A DNA stretch of 64,000 nucleotides from Comamonas testosteroni TK102 (GTDB taxonomy: Bacteria; Pseudomonadota; Gammaproteobacteria; Burkholderiales; Burkholderiaceae_C): assembly GCF_000739375.1 (NCBI RefSeq), contig NZ_CP006704.1:4960001-5024000 (forward strand), written 5' to 3'. The position numbers and the translations under genes were made by a program. Numbering within the stretch: position 1 is the stretch's first letter; each line of letters starts with the position of its first letter. Below are positions 45,392 to 53,432 of the stretch, in pieces. The notes beneath the pieces were generated by a model that worked only from the letters and a program-made list of their open reading frames with translations, made no database searches and was not told where the DNA came from.

Positions 45392-46441
45392 TCAGACAGT
45401 TGGGGCGACCTGGCGATCGCGGTGGGCGGCCCCCATGCGCGCGGCGATCTGCAGCGCCTGCCAGGTGGCTTCCACATTGGCCTTGCCCTGGCCCGCGATG
45501 TCGTAGGCCGTGCCGTGGGCCGGCGTGGTGATGGGAATCGGCAGGCCGCCCTGCACCGTCACCCCGCGCGAGAAGCCCAGCAGCTTGATGGCGATCTGGC
45601 CCTGGTCGTGGTACATGGTCACGATGGCCTGGTACTCGCCGGCCTGGGCCTTGAGAAAGATGGTGTCGGCCGGGAACGGGCCGTGGAACGGCGCATCGCT
45701 GGGCCAGTCGCGCGCCTGCAGGGCCTGGACGGCGGGCGCGATGATGTCGATTTCCTCGCGACCGCAGGTTCCGCCATCGCCGTTGTGCGGGTTGAAGCCG
45801 GCAATCGCCACCTTGGGAGCAGCCAGGCCGCTGGCGCGCAAGGCGTTGTAGATCAGCTCGGCCGCCTGGCTGATGCGCTCCTGGCTCAGATAGCCGGCCA
45901 CATCCTTGAGCGGCACGTGGGAGGAAATGCGCGAGGTCCAGAGATCGCCCAGCGTGTTGAACTCGCAGAAGTAGCCGGTCACGCCCAGGTACTCGGCAAA
46001 GTGGTGCAGCTCGTCCTCGTGGCGCAGGCCGCCCAGCTTCATGGCCTGCTTGTTCAAGGGCGCAAAGCAGATGGCGTCGATATCGCCGGCCAGGGCCGCA
46101 TCCATGCATTGGTCTAGCACCTGCAGTACCGAGCGGCCGCCTGCCGCCCCCACCTGCCCCTGCACCACATCGGCCTGGGCGATGGTGTCCACGGCCACAA
46201 AGGCCGGCAGCCGCGTGTCGGCACGCTCGCGCGCGGCAGACAGGCCGGCCAGCGCCGCGGTTGCCACCTGCAGTCCGGCGATACGCTGGCCCTGCTCCCA
46301 GAGCCAGGGATCGCCTATCAACACCAGGTTCGCCTGCTCGGTGGCTTGCGGCCTGGCCAGCAAACGTGCAATCAGTTCGGCGCCGATGCCGGAAGGATCG
46401 CCCAGGGTCAGGGCGACAACGGGAAGAGAAGCCTTGCTCAT
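45392..46441 (-). CDS. PdxA-family 4-hydroxythreonine-4-phosphate dehydrogenase-like protein
   Basis: A 349-residue NAD-dependent decarboxylating dehydrogenase of the PdxA family. Metal-binding His residues lie in ISSHVPLKDVAGYLS (about 180), GFNPHNGDGG (about 219) and TMYHDQGQIAIKLLG (about 275). In catabolic operons, PdxA2-type members oxidise four-carbon sugar-acid phosphates such as threonate or erythronate derivatives; that is the more likely role here. Two bases separate its start from the stop of the Bug receptor gene. Confidence 0.85.
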   Translation of the reverse strand: MSKASLPVVALTLGDPSGIGAELIARLLARPQATEQANLVLIGDPWLWEQGQRIAGLQVATAALAGLSAARERADTRLPAFVAVDTIAQADVVQGQVGAAGGRSVLQVLDQCMDAALAGDIDAICFAPLNKQAMKLGGLRHEDELHHFAEYLGVTGYFCEFNTLGDLWTSRISSHVPLKDVAGYLSQERISQAAELIYNALRASGLAAPKVAIAGFNPHNGDGGTCGREEIDIIAPAVQALQARDWPSDAPFHGPFPADTIFLKAQAGEYQAIVTMYHDQGQIAIKLLGFSRGVTVQGGLPIPITTPAHGTAYDIAGQGKANVEATWQALQIAARMGAAHRDRQVAPTV

Positions 46442-46443
46442 GC

Positions 46444-47421
46444 TCAGTCCAGCTTGATGTTGTTCTTGCGAATGATGTCGCCGAAGCGTTTGTACTCGGC
46501 GAGGTGAAAACTGCCGAAGTCGGCCTGGGCCATGGGCCGCAGCTCGGCACCCACGGCTTCGAGACGGGTCTTGGTCTCGGGCATGGCGATGACCTTGTTG
46601 ACCTCGTCATGCACCTTCTGCTGAACCGCCTTGGGCGTGGAGGCCGGCATGTAGATGCCGTACCAGGCGCTGATCTCCACGTCGCGCAGGCCCGCTTCGG
46701 CCATGGTCGGCACCTGGGGCAGCTGAGGGTTGCGCTGGGGAGAAGTGACCGCCAGAGCGCGCAGCTTGCCGGCCTTGATCTGGCCTATGACCGAGGGCAT
46801 GGTGTCGAAGCTCATCTGCACCTGGCCGCTGACCAGATCGACCAGGGCCGCGGCGCTGCCCTTGTAGGGCACGTGGGTGATCTGAATGCCTGCGGCATCC
46901 TTGAACACCTCGGCAGCGATATGCTGGGTGCTGCCCGTGCCGCTGCTGGCGAAATTGATCTGACCGGGATTCTTCCTGGCCATGGCCACCAGCTCCGCCA
47001 CGGTGTTGGCGGCAACGGAGTTGCCCACCACCAGCACATTGGGCACCGAGCCGACAAAGGCCACGGGAACCAGATCCCGGTTGTTGTCATACCCCAGCTT
47101 GAGCAGATGCGGTGCGATGGCATGGGCCGTGACCACGCCCATGACCATGGTGTGCCCATCCGTGGCCTTGGCCGTCATGTCCACGGCCAGCGTATTGGAG
47201 ACGCCGGGCCGGTTCTCCACGATCACCGGCTGCTTGAGCAGCGGCCCCAGTCGGTCGGCCACGGCGCGGGCCATGGCATCGGTGCCGCCTCCGGGCGCAG
47301 AACCCACCAGCATGCGCACGGGCTTGACGGGCCAGTTCGCAGAGTCCTGTGCCTGGACCTGCCAGGGCAGCGCGGCGGCGCCGCACAGGGCGGCTATGGA
47401 AAGTAGATGACGTCTTTGCAC
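46444..47421 (-). CDS. Bug family (TTT) periplasmic substrate-binding protein
   Basis: A 325-residue periplasmic protein with a signal peptide cleaved after VQA (about residue 24). It has the two beta-strand-helix signatures of Bug receptors: PVRMLVGSAPGGGTDAMARA near the N-terminus and GQINFASSGTGSTQHIAAE plus THVPYKGSAAALVDLVSGQ in the middle. It binds small carboxylates. TctA/TctB membrane partners are not in the cluster, so it may work with a transporter encoded elsewhere or in sensing. It is the promoter-proximal gene of the operon, divergent from the LysR gene. Confidence 0.9.
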   Translation of the reverse strand: MQRRHLLSIAALCGAAALPWQVQAQDSANWPVKPVRMLVGSAPGGGTDAMARAVADRLGPLLKQPVIVENRPGVSNTLAVDMTAKATDGHTMVMGVVTAHAIAPHLLKLGYDNNRDLVPVAFVGSVPNVLVVGNSVAANTVAELVAMARKNPGQINFASSGTGSTQHIAAEVFKDAAGIQITHVPYKGSAAALVDLVSGQVQMSFDTMPSVIGQIKAGKLRALAVTSPQRNPQLPQVPTMAEAGLRDVEISAWYGIYMPASTPKAVQQKVHDEVNKVIAMPETKTRLEAVGAELRPMAQADFGSFHLAEYKRFGDIIRKNNIKLD

Positions 47422-47493
47422 ATTTGTCTCCTTGGCTTTTTTATTTCATCGCAGCCCGATCCTAGGGAAGCCGCTGATATGCGTAAACTGAAA

Positions 47494-47513
47494 GTTATTG
47501 ATTAATCGATAAC
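47494..47513. promoter_or_regulatory. Candidate LysR operator
   Basis: GTTATTGATTAATCGATAAC, a 20-base palindrome with one mispaired position per half, in the divergent region between the Bug receptor and LysR genes. LysR-type regulators often bind such sites; the function is inferred. Confidence 0.5.
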
Positions 47514-47536
47514 CTGAAGCAATAAGAAACCATGCC

Positions 47537-48481
47537 ATGGGATCAATCGACAAACGCGACAACACGCCACAGCTGCTGAACCGGCTGCGCATGCGTCAGG
47601 TGGCCTTGATACTGGCCATTGACGAGCGCCAGACCTTGCGTGCAGCAGCGGCCGAACTCGGTCTGACCCAGCCGGCAGCCACCAAGATGCTGCAGGAGCT
47701 CGAAGACGCCCTGGGTCAGCGGCTGTTCGAGCGCGTGGGCCGCCGGCTGCAGCGCAATGCGGCAGGAGAGCGGGTGCTGGAATATTTCCGTTCGCTGCGC
47801 GGCAATATCGAGGCCCTGAATCGCGAACTGGGCGAGCTGCGCCAGGGAAGCTCCGGACGGCTGGCCGTGGGCAGCATCATGGCCGCCTCACCCGGGCGCC
47901 TCACCCAGGCCCTGCTGGAGCTGAAGCAGCAGTTGCCCCTGCTGGAGCTGGAAGTGGCCGTGGACACCAGTGATCGCCTGCTGGCCCAGCTGCGTGAAGG
48001 AGTGCTGGAGGTAGTCGTCGGGCGCATGACCAATGAAGCGGGCAGCGATTGCCGCTTTTGCCCGATCGACGACGAGCAACTGGCCTTCATCGTGCGCAAG
48101 GAGCATCCTCTGCTGTCGCTGCAGCGGCCCGGTCTGCAGGCCTTGCAGGGGCATGGCTGGGTGATGCAGCCGCCTGGCAGCCCCATGCGCAGCTTGATCG
48201 AGCAGGAGTTCCGCGAGCACAGTCTGCCGCTGCCGCGCGGCCTGATCGAAACCGGCTCCATACTCACCACCATCAATCTGGTGCGAAACTCGAATATGGT
48301 GGGCGTGATTCCGCGCACGGTGGCGGACCTTCATGCTGCCCACGGCATGCTGCATATCCTGCCGTATCGGACCAAGCACAGTCTGGAGGCCTACGGCAGC
48401 CTGGTACGCAAGGACAGGCCCATCAGCCGCTCGGCACAGATGTTCCTGGATCTGCTGCACCGTCACGATGCAGCAGCCTGA
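47537..48481 (+). CDS. LysR-type regulator of the sugar-acid operon
   Basis: A 314-residue LysR-type regulator; helix-turn-helix LRAAAAELGLTQPAATKMLQELEDALG (about 35-60), then the effector-binding domain. This resembles the GbpR/LysR subgroup that regulates sugar acid use. It is divergent from the Bug-receptor/PdxA/dehydratase operon, with about 115 bases between, so it is the probable regulator. Near its C-terminus it has SRSAQMFLDLLHRH. Confidence 0.88.
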   Translation: MGSIDKRDNTPQLLNRLRMRQVALILAIDERQTLRAAAAELGLTQPAATKMLQELEDALGQRLFERVGRRLQRNAAGERVLEYFRSLRGNIEALNRELGELRQGSSGRLAVGSIMAASPGRLTQALLELKQQLPLLELEVAVDTSDRLLAQLREGVLEVVVGRMTNEAGSDCRFCPIDDEQLAFIVRKEHPLLSLQRPGLQALQGHGWVMQPPGSPMRSLIEQEFREHSLPLPRGLIETGSILTTINLVRNSNMVGVIPRTVADLHAAHGMLHILPYRTKHSLEAYGSLVRKDRPISRSAQMFLDLLHRHDAAA

Positions 48482-48754
48482 AGCGTGGCGTGGCCGGTCG
48501 TGACAAGCGGCCCTTTTTCAAGACCGTCAGACCAAGGCCGCTGAGGTTCGGTGAAAGACCCCGGTCCTCTGGAAGCACTGGCCGCCAGGGCCCGGCTCCC
48601 GGCACATGCCACATCAACCCCGAAGCATCGATGAATGAGTGCCGTGCCTGTTAGATACAACGCTTGCGGTATGCAAAACCGTCATGGACGTTGAACACAT
48701 CAAGGCCTCGGAGCTGCTCTGGGGCCGTCCAGCACCGGCGATTAGGCCAGGGGC

Positions 48755-48925
48755 TTATGGCGTCTGCTCCTCATGGCAAAGGGCCTCGGCAATGCGTGCA
48801 CGGATGGCCAGAAGACTCGCAGACCACCGCACATCAGTTACATGCTGACAAACGAAGGCCAGGGCTTTCGGCTGCTGTGTCAGCACGGCCCTGGCGCGCT
48901 CGTACTGCGCCGTGGCCTTGCCTAG
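48755..48925 (-). pseudogene. Possible C-terminal remnant of a gene
   Basis: On the minus strand a 57-codon frame without start codon reads KATAQYERARAVLTQ, then FVCQHVTDVRWSASLLAIRA and a stop. It looks protein-like, but has no upstream portion: a stop codon lies directly before it. It is in a 568-base stretch (48482-49049) where I otherwise see only low-coding sequence that becomes AT-rich from about 48,940. No family recognised; it may also be chance. Confidence 0.3.
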
Positions 48926-49049
48926 TCACGCCGGCGGAAGCACAGCAATATATTCAAGAAACAGGATAGTCATCCCAATAAATTTGCTTATCAAATTTAT
49001 TGCCGCCATCCAAACTGTCTTCAAGACATACGAAACCTGGAGACACCCG

Positions 49050-50048
49050 TTGAAGCAAACGATTTTCAGTGCGCCTGGGCATTTTTTCCGCCCCTCGCGT
49101 TCACACGCTGTGGTTATTGGCGGCGGAACAATGGGAGCCGATGTCGCGGTCGTCCTTTGCCGCGGAGCTTGCAGAACGACGGTGATCGAACCCGACGCCG
49201 ACCGGGCAGCCAAAGTCCCTGAGCGAGTCCGTGAGGGATTGATCCAGCTGGGCGCGGCTCAGCACCTTGCCCGGCTGTCCGTCGTATCGTCCTTGGACGA
49301 TCTTGACTGGAACTCTGTGGACCTGGTGATCGAATGCATCCCGGAGCGTTTGGACATCAAGCAAGCGCTTTTCAGGCAACTCGAGCAGCGCGCCCGCAAG
49401 GATGCATTGCTGGCCAGCAACAGCTCGAGCTTTCCCATCACCGCAATTGCACAAGGCCTGCCAACACAGGAACGCATGCTGGGTCTGCATTTCTTCATGC
49501 CTGCGCACCTGACGCCTCTCGTTGAAGTGGTGTGTGGCGAGGCGTCCCGCATGGAATGCGCAGAGAACCTTCATGCCTTCATGCACCAGTGCGGCATGGT
49601 TCCGGTGCTGGTCAGGAAGGATTTGCCAGGCTTTCTGGCGAACCGCCTTCAGCACGCGCTGGCTCGCGAGGCTTTTGCACTGATTGAAGCGGGCATTGCA
49701 TCGGCCGAGGATGTAGATGCAGCCGTGCGCTTTGGCTTCGGATTCCGCTTTCTCGCAGCAGGTCCCGTGCTTCAGCGCGACCATGCGGGTCTGGAAGTCC
49801 ACTGCGCCGCTGGAGCGACGATGTACCCGTCTCTGGCGGCCAACAAGGAGCCTAGCCCATGCCTGTCGCAAAGAGTGGCTGAAGGCAAGTTCGGCATGAA
49901 GTCCGGAGAAGGTTTTTTCAAGTGGACTCCGGAGAGCATCGCCCAAGAGAAACAGCGCTACCAGAGGACACTGCTGGCAGGTCTCGAACTTCTCAAAAGC
50001 GAACTGCCTGCCGTGGGCGATGCCGCCGAGCAAGAAGAAAGCGCATGA
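49050..50048 (+). CDS. 3-hydroxyacyl-CoA dehydrogenase family protein (carnitine-dehydrogenase-like)
   Basis: A 332-residue NAD-dependent dehydrogenase. N-terminal Rossmann AVVIGGGTMGADVAVVLC (about 22-39); catalytic His in LGLHFFMPAHLTPLVEVV (about 150); second domain start DLPGFLANRLQHALAREAFA. The start is TTG at 49050, favoured by GGAG ten bases upstream; the frame extends to 48912 without support. It overlaps the next gene by four bases. Coupling with a BKACE enzyme recalls L-carnitine and other beta-hydroxy acid degradation, where the dehydrogenase makes the beta-keto acid. Confidence 0.85.
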   Translation: MKQTIFSAPGHFFRPSRSHAVVIGGGTMGADVAVVLCRGACRTTVIEPDADRAAKVPERVREGLIQLGAAQHLARLSVVSSLDDLDWNSVDLVIECIPERLDIKQALFRQLEQRARKDALLASNSSSFPITAIAQGLPTQERMLGLHFFMPAHLTPLVEVVCGEASRMECAENLHAFMHQCGMVPVLVRKDLPGFLANRLQHALAREAFALIEAGIASAEDVDAAVRFGFGFRFLAAGPVLQRDHAGLEVHCAAGATMYPSLAANKEPSPCLSQRVAEGKFGMKSGEGFFKWTPESIAQEKQRYQRTLLAGLELLKSELPAVGDAAEQEESA

Positions 50049-50863
50049 TGAATACACCGCTGATCATCACCGTTGCCCCCAACGGAGCCTACAAGACCAG
50101 GGAGCAGCACCCCGAGGTTCCATTGACTGCCGCCGATCTGGCACAGACCGCCAAGGAATGCCTGGACTGCGGTGCGTCCATGATTCATATGCATGTGCGC
50201 AAGCCTGACGGCAGGCATTTGCTCGATGCCCACGCCTACCTTGAAGCCACTGCCGCAGTGCGCAAAGCGGTGGGCCAGGAACTGGTGGTTCAGGTCACCA
50301 CCGAAGCGGCTCAGGTCTACCAGCCACACGAGCAGATGCGGGTCGCACGAGAAACGGCGCCGGAAGCGATCTCCGTCGGCTTGCGCGAGATACTCAAACC
50401 TGAAGTTCCCGAAGCGGATATCCACTCCTTCTTCACATGGCTCAAGCAGAGCAATGTGATGACCCAGATCATCCTGTATGACGTGGCGGACGTGCAGGCC
50501 TGGCAACGCCTGCGTGCAAGCGGCGTCATCCCGGAAAACAAATGGTTTCTGCTTTTTGTACTGGGCCGTTACTCTGCCGGTCAGACCTCTTCGCCCATCG
50601 ATCTGCTGCCTTTCCTGAATGCCCATGACGATGTCTATCCATGGGCAATGTGCGCCTTCGGCCCTCAGGAAAATGCGTGCGCGATGGCTGCAGCCAGCCT
50701 GGGAGGGCATGCACGCGTCGGCTTCGAGAACAACCTGTTCCTGAAGAGTGGTGAGCCGGCGGCAAGCAATGCCGCCCTGGTCGCCCAGGTCTGCCAGGGG
50801 GCCGCAGCGCTGGGCCGTCCGCTGGCCGCAGCCGACGATATTCGAAGCCTGTTCCTAAACTGA
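50045..50863 (+). CDS. BKACE (DUF849) beta-keto acid cleavage enzyme
   Basis: A 272-residue TIM-barrel enzyme of the DUF849/BKACE family, which cleaves a beta-keto acid with acetyl-CoA to acetoacetate and an acyl-CoA. The zinc ligands are in MIHMHVRKPDG (HxH, about 40); ITVAPNGAYKTREQHPEVPL near the N-terminus and GGHARVGFENNLF near the C-terminus are signatures. Which beta-keto acid is used is unknown. The start lies in the last codons of the preceding dehydrogenase gene (ATGA overlap), so the pair should work together. Confidence 0.88.
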   Translation: MMNTPLIITVAPNGAYKTREQHPEVPLTAADLAQTAKECLDCGASMIHMHVRKPDGRHLLDAHAYLEATAAVRKAVGQELVVQVTTEAAQVYQPHEQMRVARETAPEAISVGLREILKPEVPEADIHSFFTWLKQSNVMTQIILYDVADVQAWQRLRASGVIPENKWFLLFVLGRYSAGQTSSPIDLLPFLNAHDDVYPWAMCAFGPQENACAMAAASLGGHARVGFENNLFLKSGEPAASNAALVAQVCQGAAALGRPLAAADDIRSLFLN

Positions 50864-50871
50864 TCAGCACT

Positions 50872-51558
50872 TCAAGGCCGCAGCGCCTCTTGTGTCTTCA
50901 GGTAATGGTCTCTTGGAGGCACAAGATGCTCCGCCGTCAGACGGATCAGGCGCTCCCGCGAGCCCTCCCCCTGCGCCAGTACCGCCAGCAGCTCGTGATG
51001 CTCCTGTTGGGATTGCAGCTGACGCTCTCTGGACATCAGCGTTCCAAATCGAATCGCATGCGTTTGGCGGGCGAAGTCTTCGATGGATTGCGACAGGAAA
51101 ACATTGCCGCATTGCGCAAACAACAGCCGATGAAACTCCTGGTTGGTCCGAAAAATGCCGCGCGGCTCCTGTTGCTGGATCGCTGCGTCGTGCCCGGCCT
51201 GAATGCGCCTGAGCTGCTCCAGGGCATCACGGTCCAGAGGCAGCGCAATTCTGCGCATCGCCTCCAGCTCGAGCAGCTCTCTCATTTCGTAGAGATGAAT
51301 GACCTCGTCTCTGCTGAAGGCCTTCACCATGGAGCCAATATTGCGCCTGCGCTCAAGCAGACCAGCGCTTTCGAGCCGAGCCAGCGCGTCTCGCACCACA
51401 TGGCGTTTGGCTGCGAATCTTTCCATCAGCTCGTCTTCAACAAGACGCACTCTGGGAGCCAAGAGGCCCAGAACGATGTCTTCCTCCAATGTCGCGGCAA
51501 TCACGGATGCACCGTCCTCGGATGGACGGCGCTCCTTGGCAAAAGCGCCCGTCGGCAT
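50872..51558 (-). CDS. GntR/FadR-type transcriptional regulator (FCD domain)
   Basis: A 228-residue regulator with N-terminal GntR winged helix (ASVIAATLEEDIVLGLLAPR...VEDELMERFAAKRHVVRDALARLESAGLL) and a C-terminal helical FCD effector domain with metal-binding His residues (EFHRLLFAQCGN, LTAEHLVPPRDHY). It lies seven bases downstream of the IlvD/Edd gene and overlaps the terminal region of the convergent BKACE gene. FCD regulators respond to organic acids, so it probably controls the IlvD/Edd unit. Confidence 0.9.
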   Translation of the reverse strand: MPTGAFAKERRPSEDGASVIAATLEEDIVLGLLAPRVRLVEDELMERFAAKRHVVRDALARLESAGLLERRRNIGSMVKAFSRDEVIHLYEMRELLELEAMRRIALPLDRDALEQLRRIQAGHDAAIQQQEPRGIFRTNQEFHRLLFAQCGNVFLSQSIEDFARQTHAIRFGTLMSRERQLQSQQEHHELLAVLAQGEGSRERLIRLTAEHLVPPRDHYLKTQEALRP

Positions 51559-51564
51559 ATGAAC

Positions 51565-53337
51565 TTAACTCCTTGGAATCGAACCCTTGCGCTGCGTCGC
51601 AGTCAAGAAATCAAAGTCTGCGCCACGATCAGCCTGCAAAACAGTTTTCTTGAACAGATGCGCGTAGCCACGCTCTGCCGCAGGAACTTGAACAGGCTTG
51701 GCATTCTGACGCATAGCCAGCTCTTCCTCACTGACCAGCCATTCAATACAGCGCTCGCGCACCGACAGGCGAATTCTGTCCCCGGTTTGCACCCAGGCCA
51801 AGGGCCCGCCAATTGCCGCCTCGGGCGTCACATGCAGGACGATGGTGCCGAAAGCAGTGCCACTCATACGCCCATCGGAGACACGCACCATGTCTTTCAC
51901 GCCTTGGGCAGCGAGTTTCTGGGGAATGGGCAGGTAACCCGCTTCCGGCATCGCCGCTCCTTTGGGGCCGATGTTCTTGAGCACCAGCACATCCTCGGCC
52001 CGGACATCCAGCTCGGGCGAGTCGATACGCGCGGCCAAATCCTCCGCATTCTCGAAGACAACGGCACGCCCTTCATGCTCCATCAGCTCGGGGTTGGCTG
52101 CGGACTGCTTGATGATGGCTCCTGCCGGGGCAAGATTGCCGTGCAGCACGGCAATACCGCCCTGTGGATACAAGGGAGCATCCAGAGTCTTCACCACATG
52201 CTGCTTGAAGCCGGGACCTGCCGCCTCCAGCTCCTCGCCCAGGGTGCGCCCCGTCACGGTCAGAGCATCGAGGTGCAGCAGGGGCTTGAGCTCTCGAAGC
52301 AGGGTATGCATGCCGCCTGCGGCATGAAAGTCCTCCATGTAGTGGTCGCCGGACGGCTTGAGGTCGAGCAACACCGGAGTATTGCGGCTCATGACATCCA
52401 AGGCCTTGAGATCCAGCTCGTATCCCAAACGACCTGCGATCGCTGCCATATGCACGATGGCATTGGTCGAGCCTCCCATGGCCAGCAGCACGCGCATGGC
52501 GTTTTCGAAGGCAGCTGGTGTGAGAATCTTGTCAATGCTCAATCCTGCACGCGCCATGTGCACGGCCACCTCACCGGATCGCTCTGCAACCCGGATTCGG
52601 TCGGCAGTGACCGCTGGAGGGGTCGCGCTGCCAGGAAGGCCAATTCCCAGAGCTTCTGCGATACAAGCCATCGTGCTGGCAGTGCCCGCCACCGAGCAGG
52701 TGCCCACACTGGCAACGAGCTGATTGTTGACGTCGGAAATTTCCTCCGCATCAATTTCTTCGGCACGGAATTTGCCCCAGTAGCGTCGGCAATCGGTGCA
52801 GGCCCCCACTCTTTCGCTTCGATGCGATCCGGTGAGCATGGAGCCGGTCACCAGCTGAATCGCCGGCAGTCCGACCGAAGCCGCACCCATCAGCTGGGCC
52901 GGCACCGTTTTGTCACACCCCCCGATCAGCACGACCGCATCCATGGGCTGCGCTCGCAGCATCTCCTCTGTGTCCATGGACATGAGGTTGCGCAGATACA
53001 TGCTGGTCGGCTGGGAAAAGCTCTCGTGCAAGGAGATGGTAGGGAAGTCCATGGGCAGCCCGCCGGCCATCAGGATGCCGCGCTTCACCGCCTCAATCAG
53101 TTGCGGCATGTTTCCGTGACAAGGGTTGTAGGAGCTGCCGGTGTTCGTGATACCGATCACAGGCCTGTCCAGCGCCTTGTCGGTATAGCCCGCTCCTTTG
53201 ATGAAGGCCTTGCGCAAAAAAAGAGAAAAGCCGCGATCACCGTAGTTGGTGAGTCCTTTGGAGATGCCGCTCGATGCGGCTTCCGGATGAATCGTGGCTT
53301 GCTGGTCTGGCTTGTTCGTCATGGAAGGGTTAACCAT
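51565..53337 (-). CDS. IlvD/Edd family dehydratase (sugar acid dehydratase type)
   Basis: A 590-residue iron-sulfur dehydratase. The cluster cysteines are in TGSSYNPCHGNMPQL (about 74), VVLIGGCDKTVPAQLMG (about 140) and VGTCSVAGTASTMACIAEA (about 213). Length and pattern resemble aldonate dehydratases such as L-arabinonate dehydratase rather than IlvD of valine synthesis, which is inferred from context. It forms an operon with GntR downstream. An in-frame ATG at 53322 is an alternative start. It is divergent from a Bug receptor gene. Confidence 0.85.
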   Translation of the reverse strand: MVNPSMTNKPDQQATIHPEAASSGISKGLTNYGDRGFSLFLRKAFIKGAGYTDKALDRPVIGITNTGSSYNPCHGNMPQLIEAVKRGILMAGGLPMDFPTISLHESFSQPTSMYLRNLMSMDTEEMLRAQPMDAVVLIGGCDKTVPAQLMGAASVGLPAIQLVTGSMLTGSHRSERVGACTDCRRYWGKFRAEEIDAEEISDVNNQLVASVGTCSVAGTASTMACIAEALGIGLPGSATPPAVTADRIRVAERSGEVAVHMARAGLSIDKILTPAAFENAMRVLLAMGGSTNAIVHMAAIAGRLGYELDLKALDVMSRNTPVLLDLKPSGDHYMEDFHAAGGMHTLLRELKPLLHLDALTVTGRTLGEELEAAGPGFKQHVVKTLDAPLYPQGGIAVLHGNLAPAGAIIKQSAANPELMEHEGRAVVFENAEDLAARIDSPELDVRAEDVLVLKNIGPKGAAMPEAGYLPIPQKLAAQGVKDMVRVSDGRMSGTAFGTIVLHVTPEAAIGGPLAWVQTGDRIRLSVRERCIEWLVSEEELAMRQNAKPVQVPAAERGYAHLFKKTVLQADRGADFDFLTATQRKGSIPRS

Positions 53338-53432
53338 TGTTGATGCACTGATTATTAATAATATTATTGATTAAAAGAAAAATCGAGCGCTCGAACAAGA
53401 AAGCGCATACCTGAAAACCCTAAGGAGACTTC
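53338..53432. promoter_or_regulatory. AT-rich divergent promoter region with nested palindromes
   Basis: Contains overlapping perfect palindromes ATTATTAATAAT (53351-53362) and AATAATATTATT (53357-53368), and TCGAGCGCTCGA (53383-53394). These are candidate operators for the GntR regulator or the nearby LysR regulator. AAGGAG lies just before the Bug gene ATG. Confidence 0.6.

Noticed and set aside
44432..46117. Long plus-strand frame (561 codons) opposite the dehydratase and PdxA-like genes
   Set aside because: It spans parts of two well-supported minus-strand genes and their gap, with His/Gly/Ala-rich composition typical of an antisense shadow.
48482..49049. tRNA or small RNA in the 568-base gap
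   Set aside because: No cloverleaf-like arms or conserved tRNA blocks were found; only a possible gene remnant and AT-rich sequence.
50890..53343. Plus-strand frame (817 codons) opposite GntR and IlvD/Edd genes
   Set aside because: Very long but made of antisense codons of two real genes; His- and Gln-rich without a family pattern.
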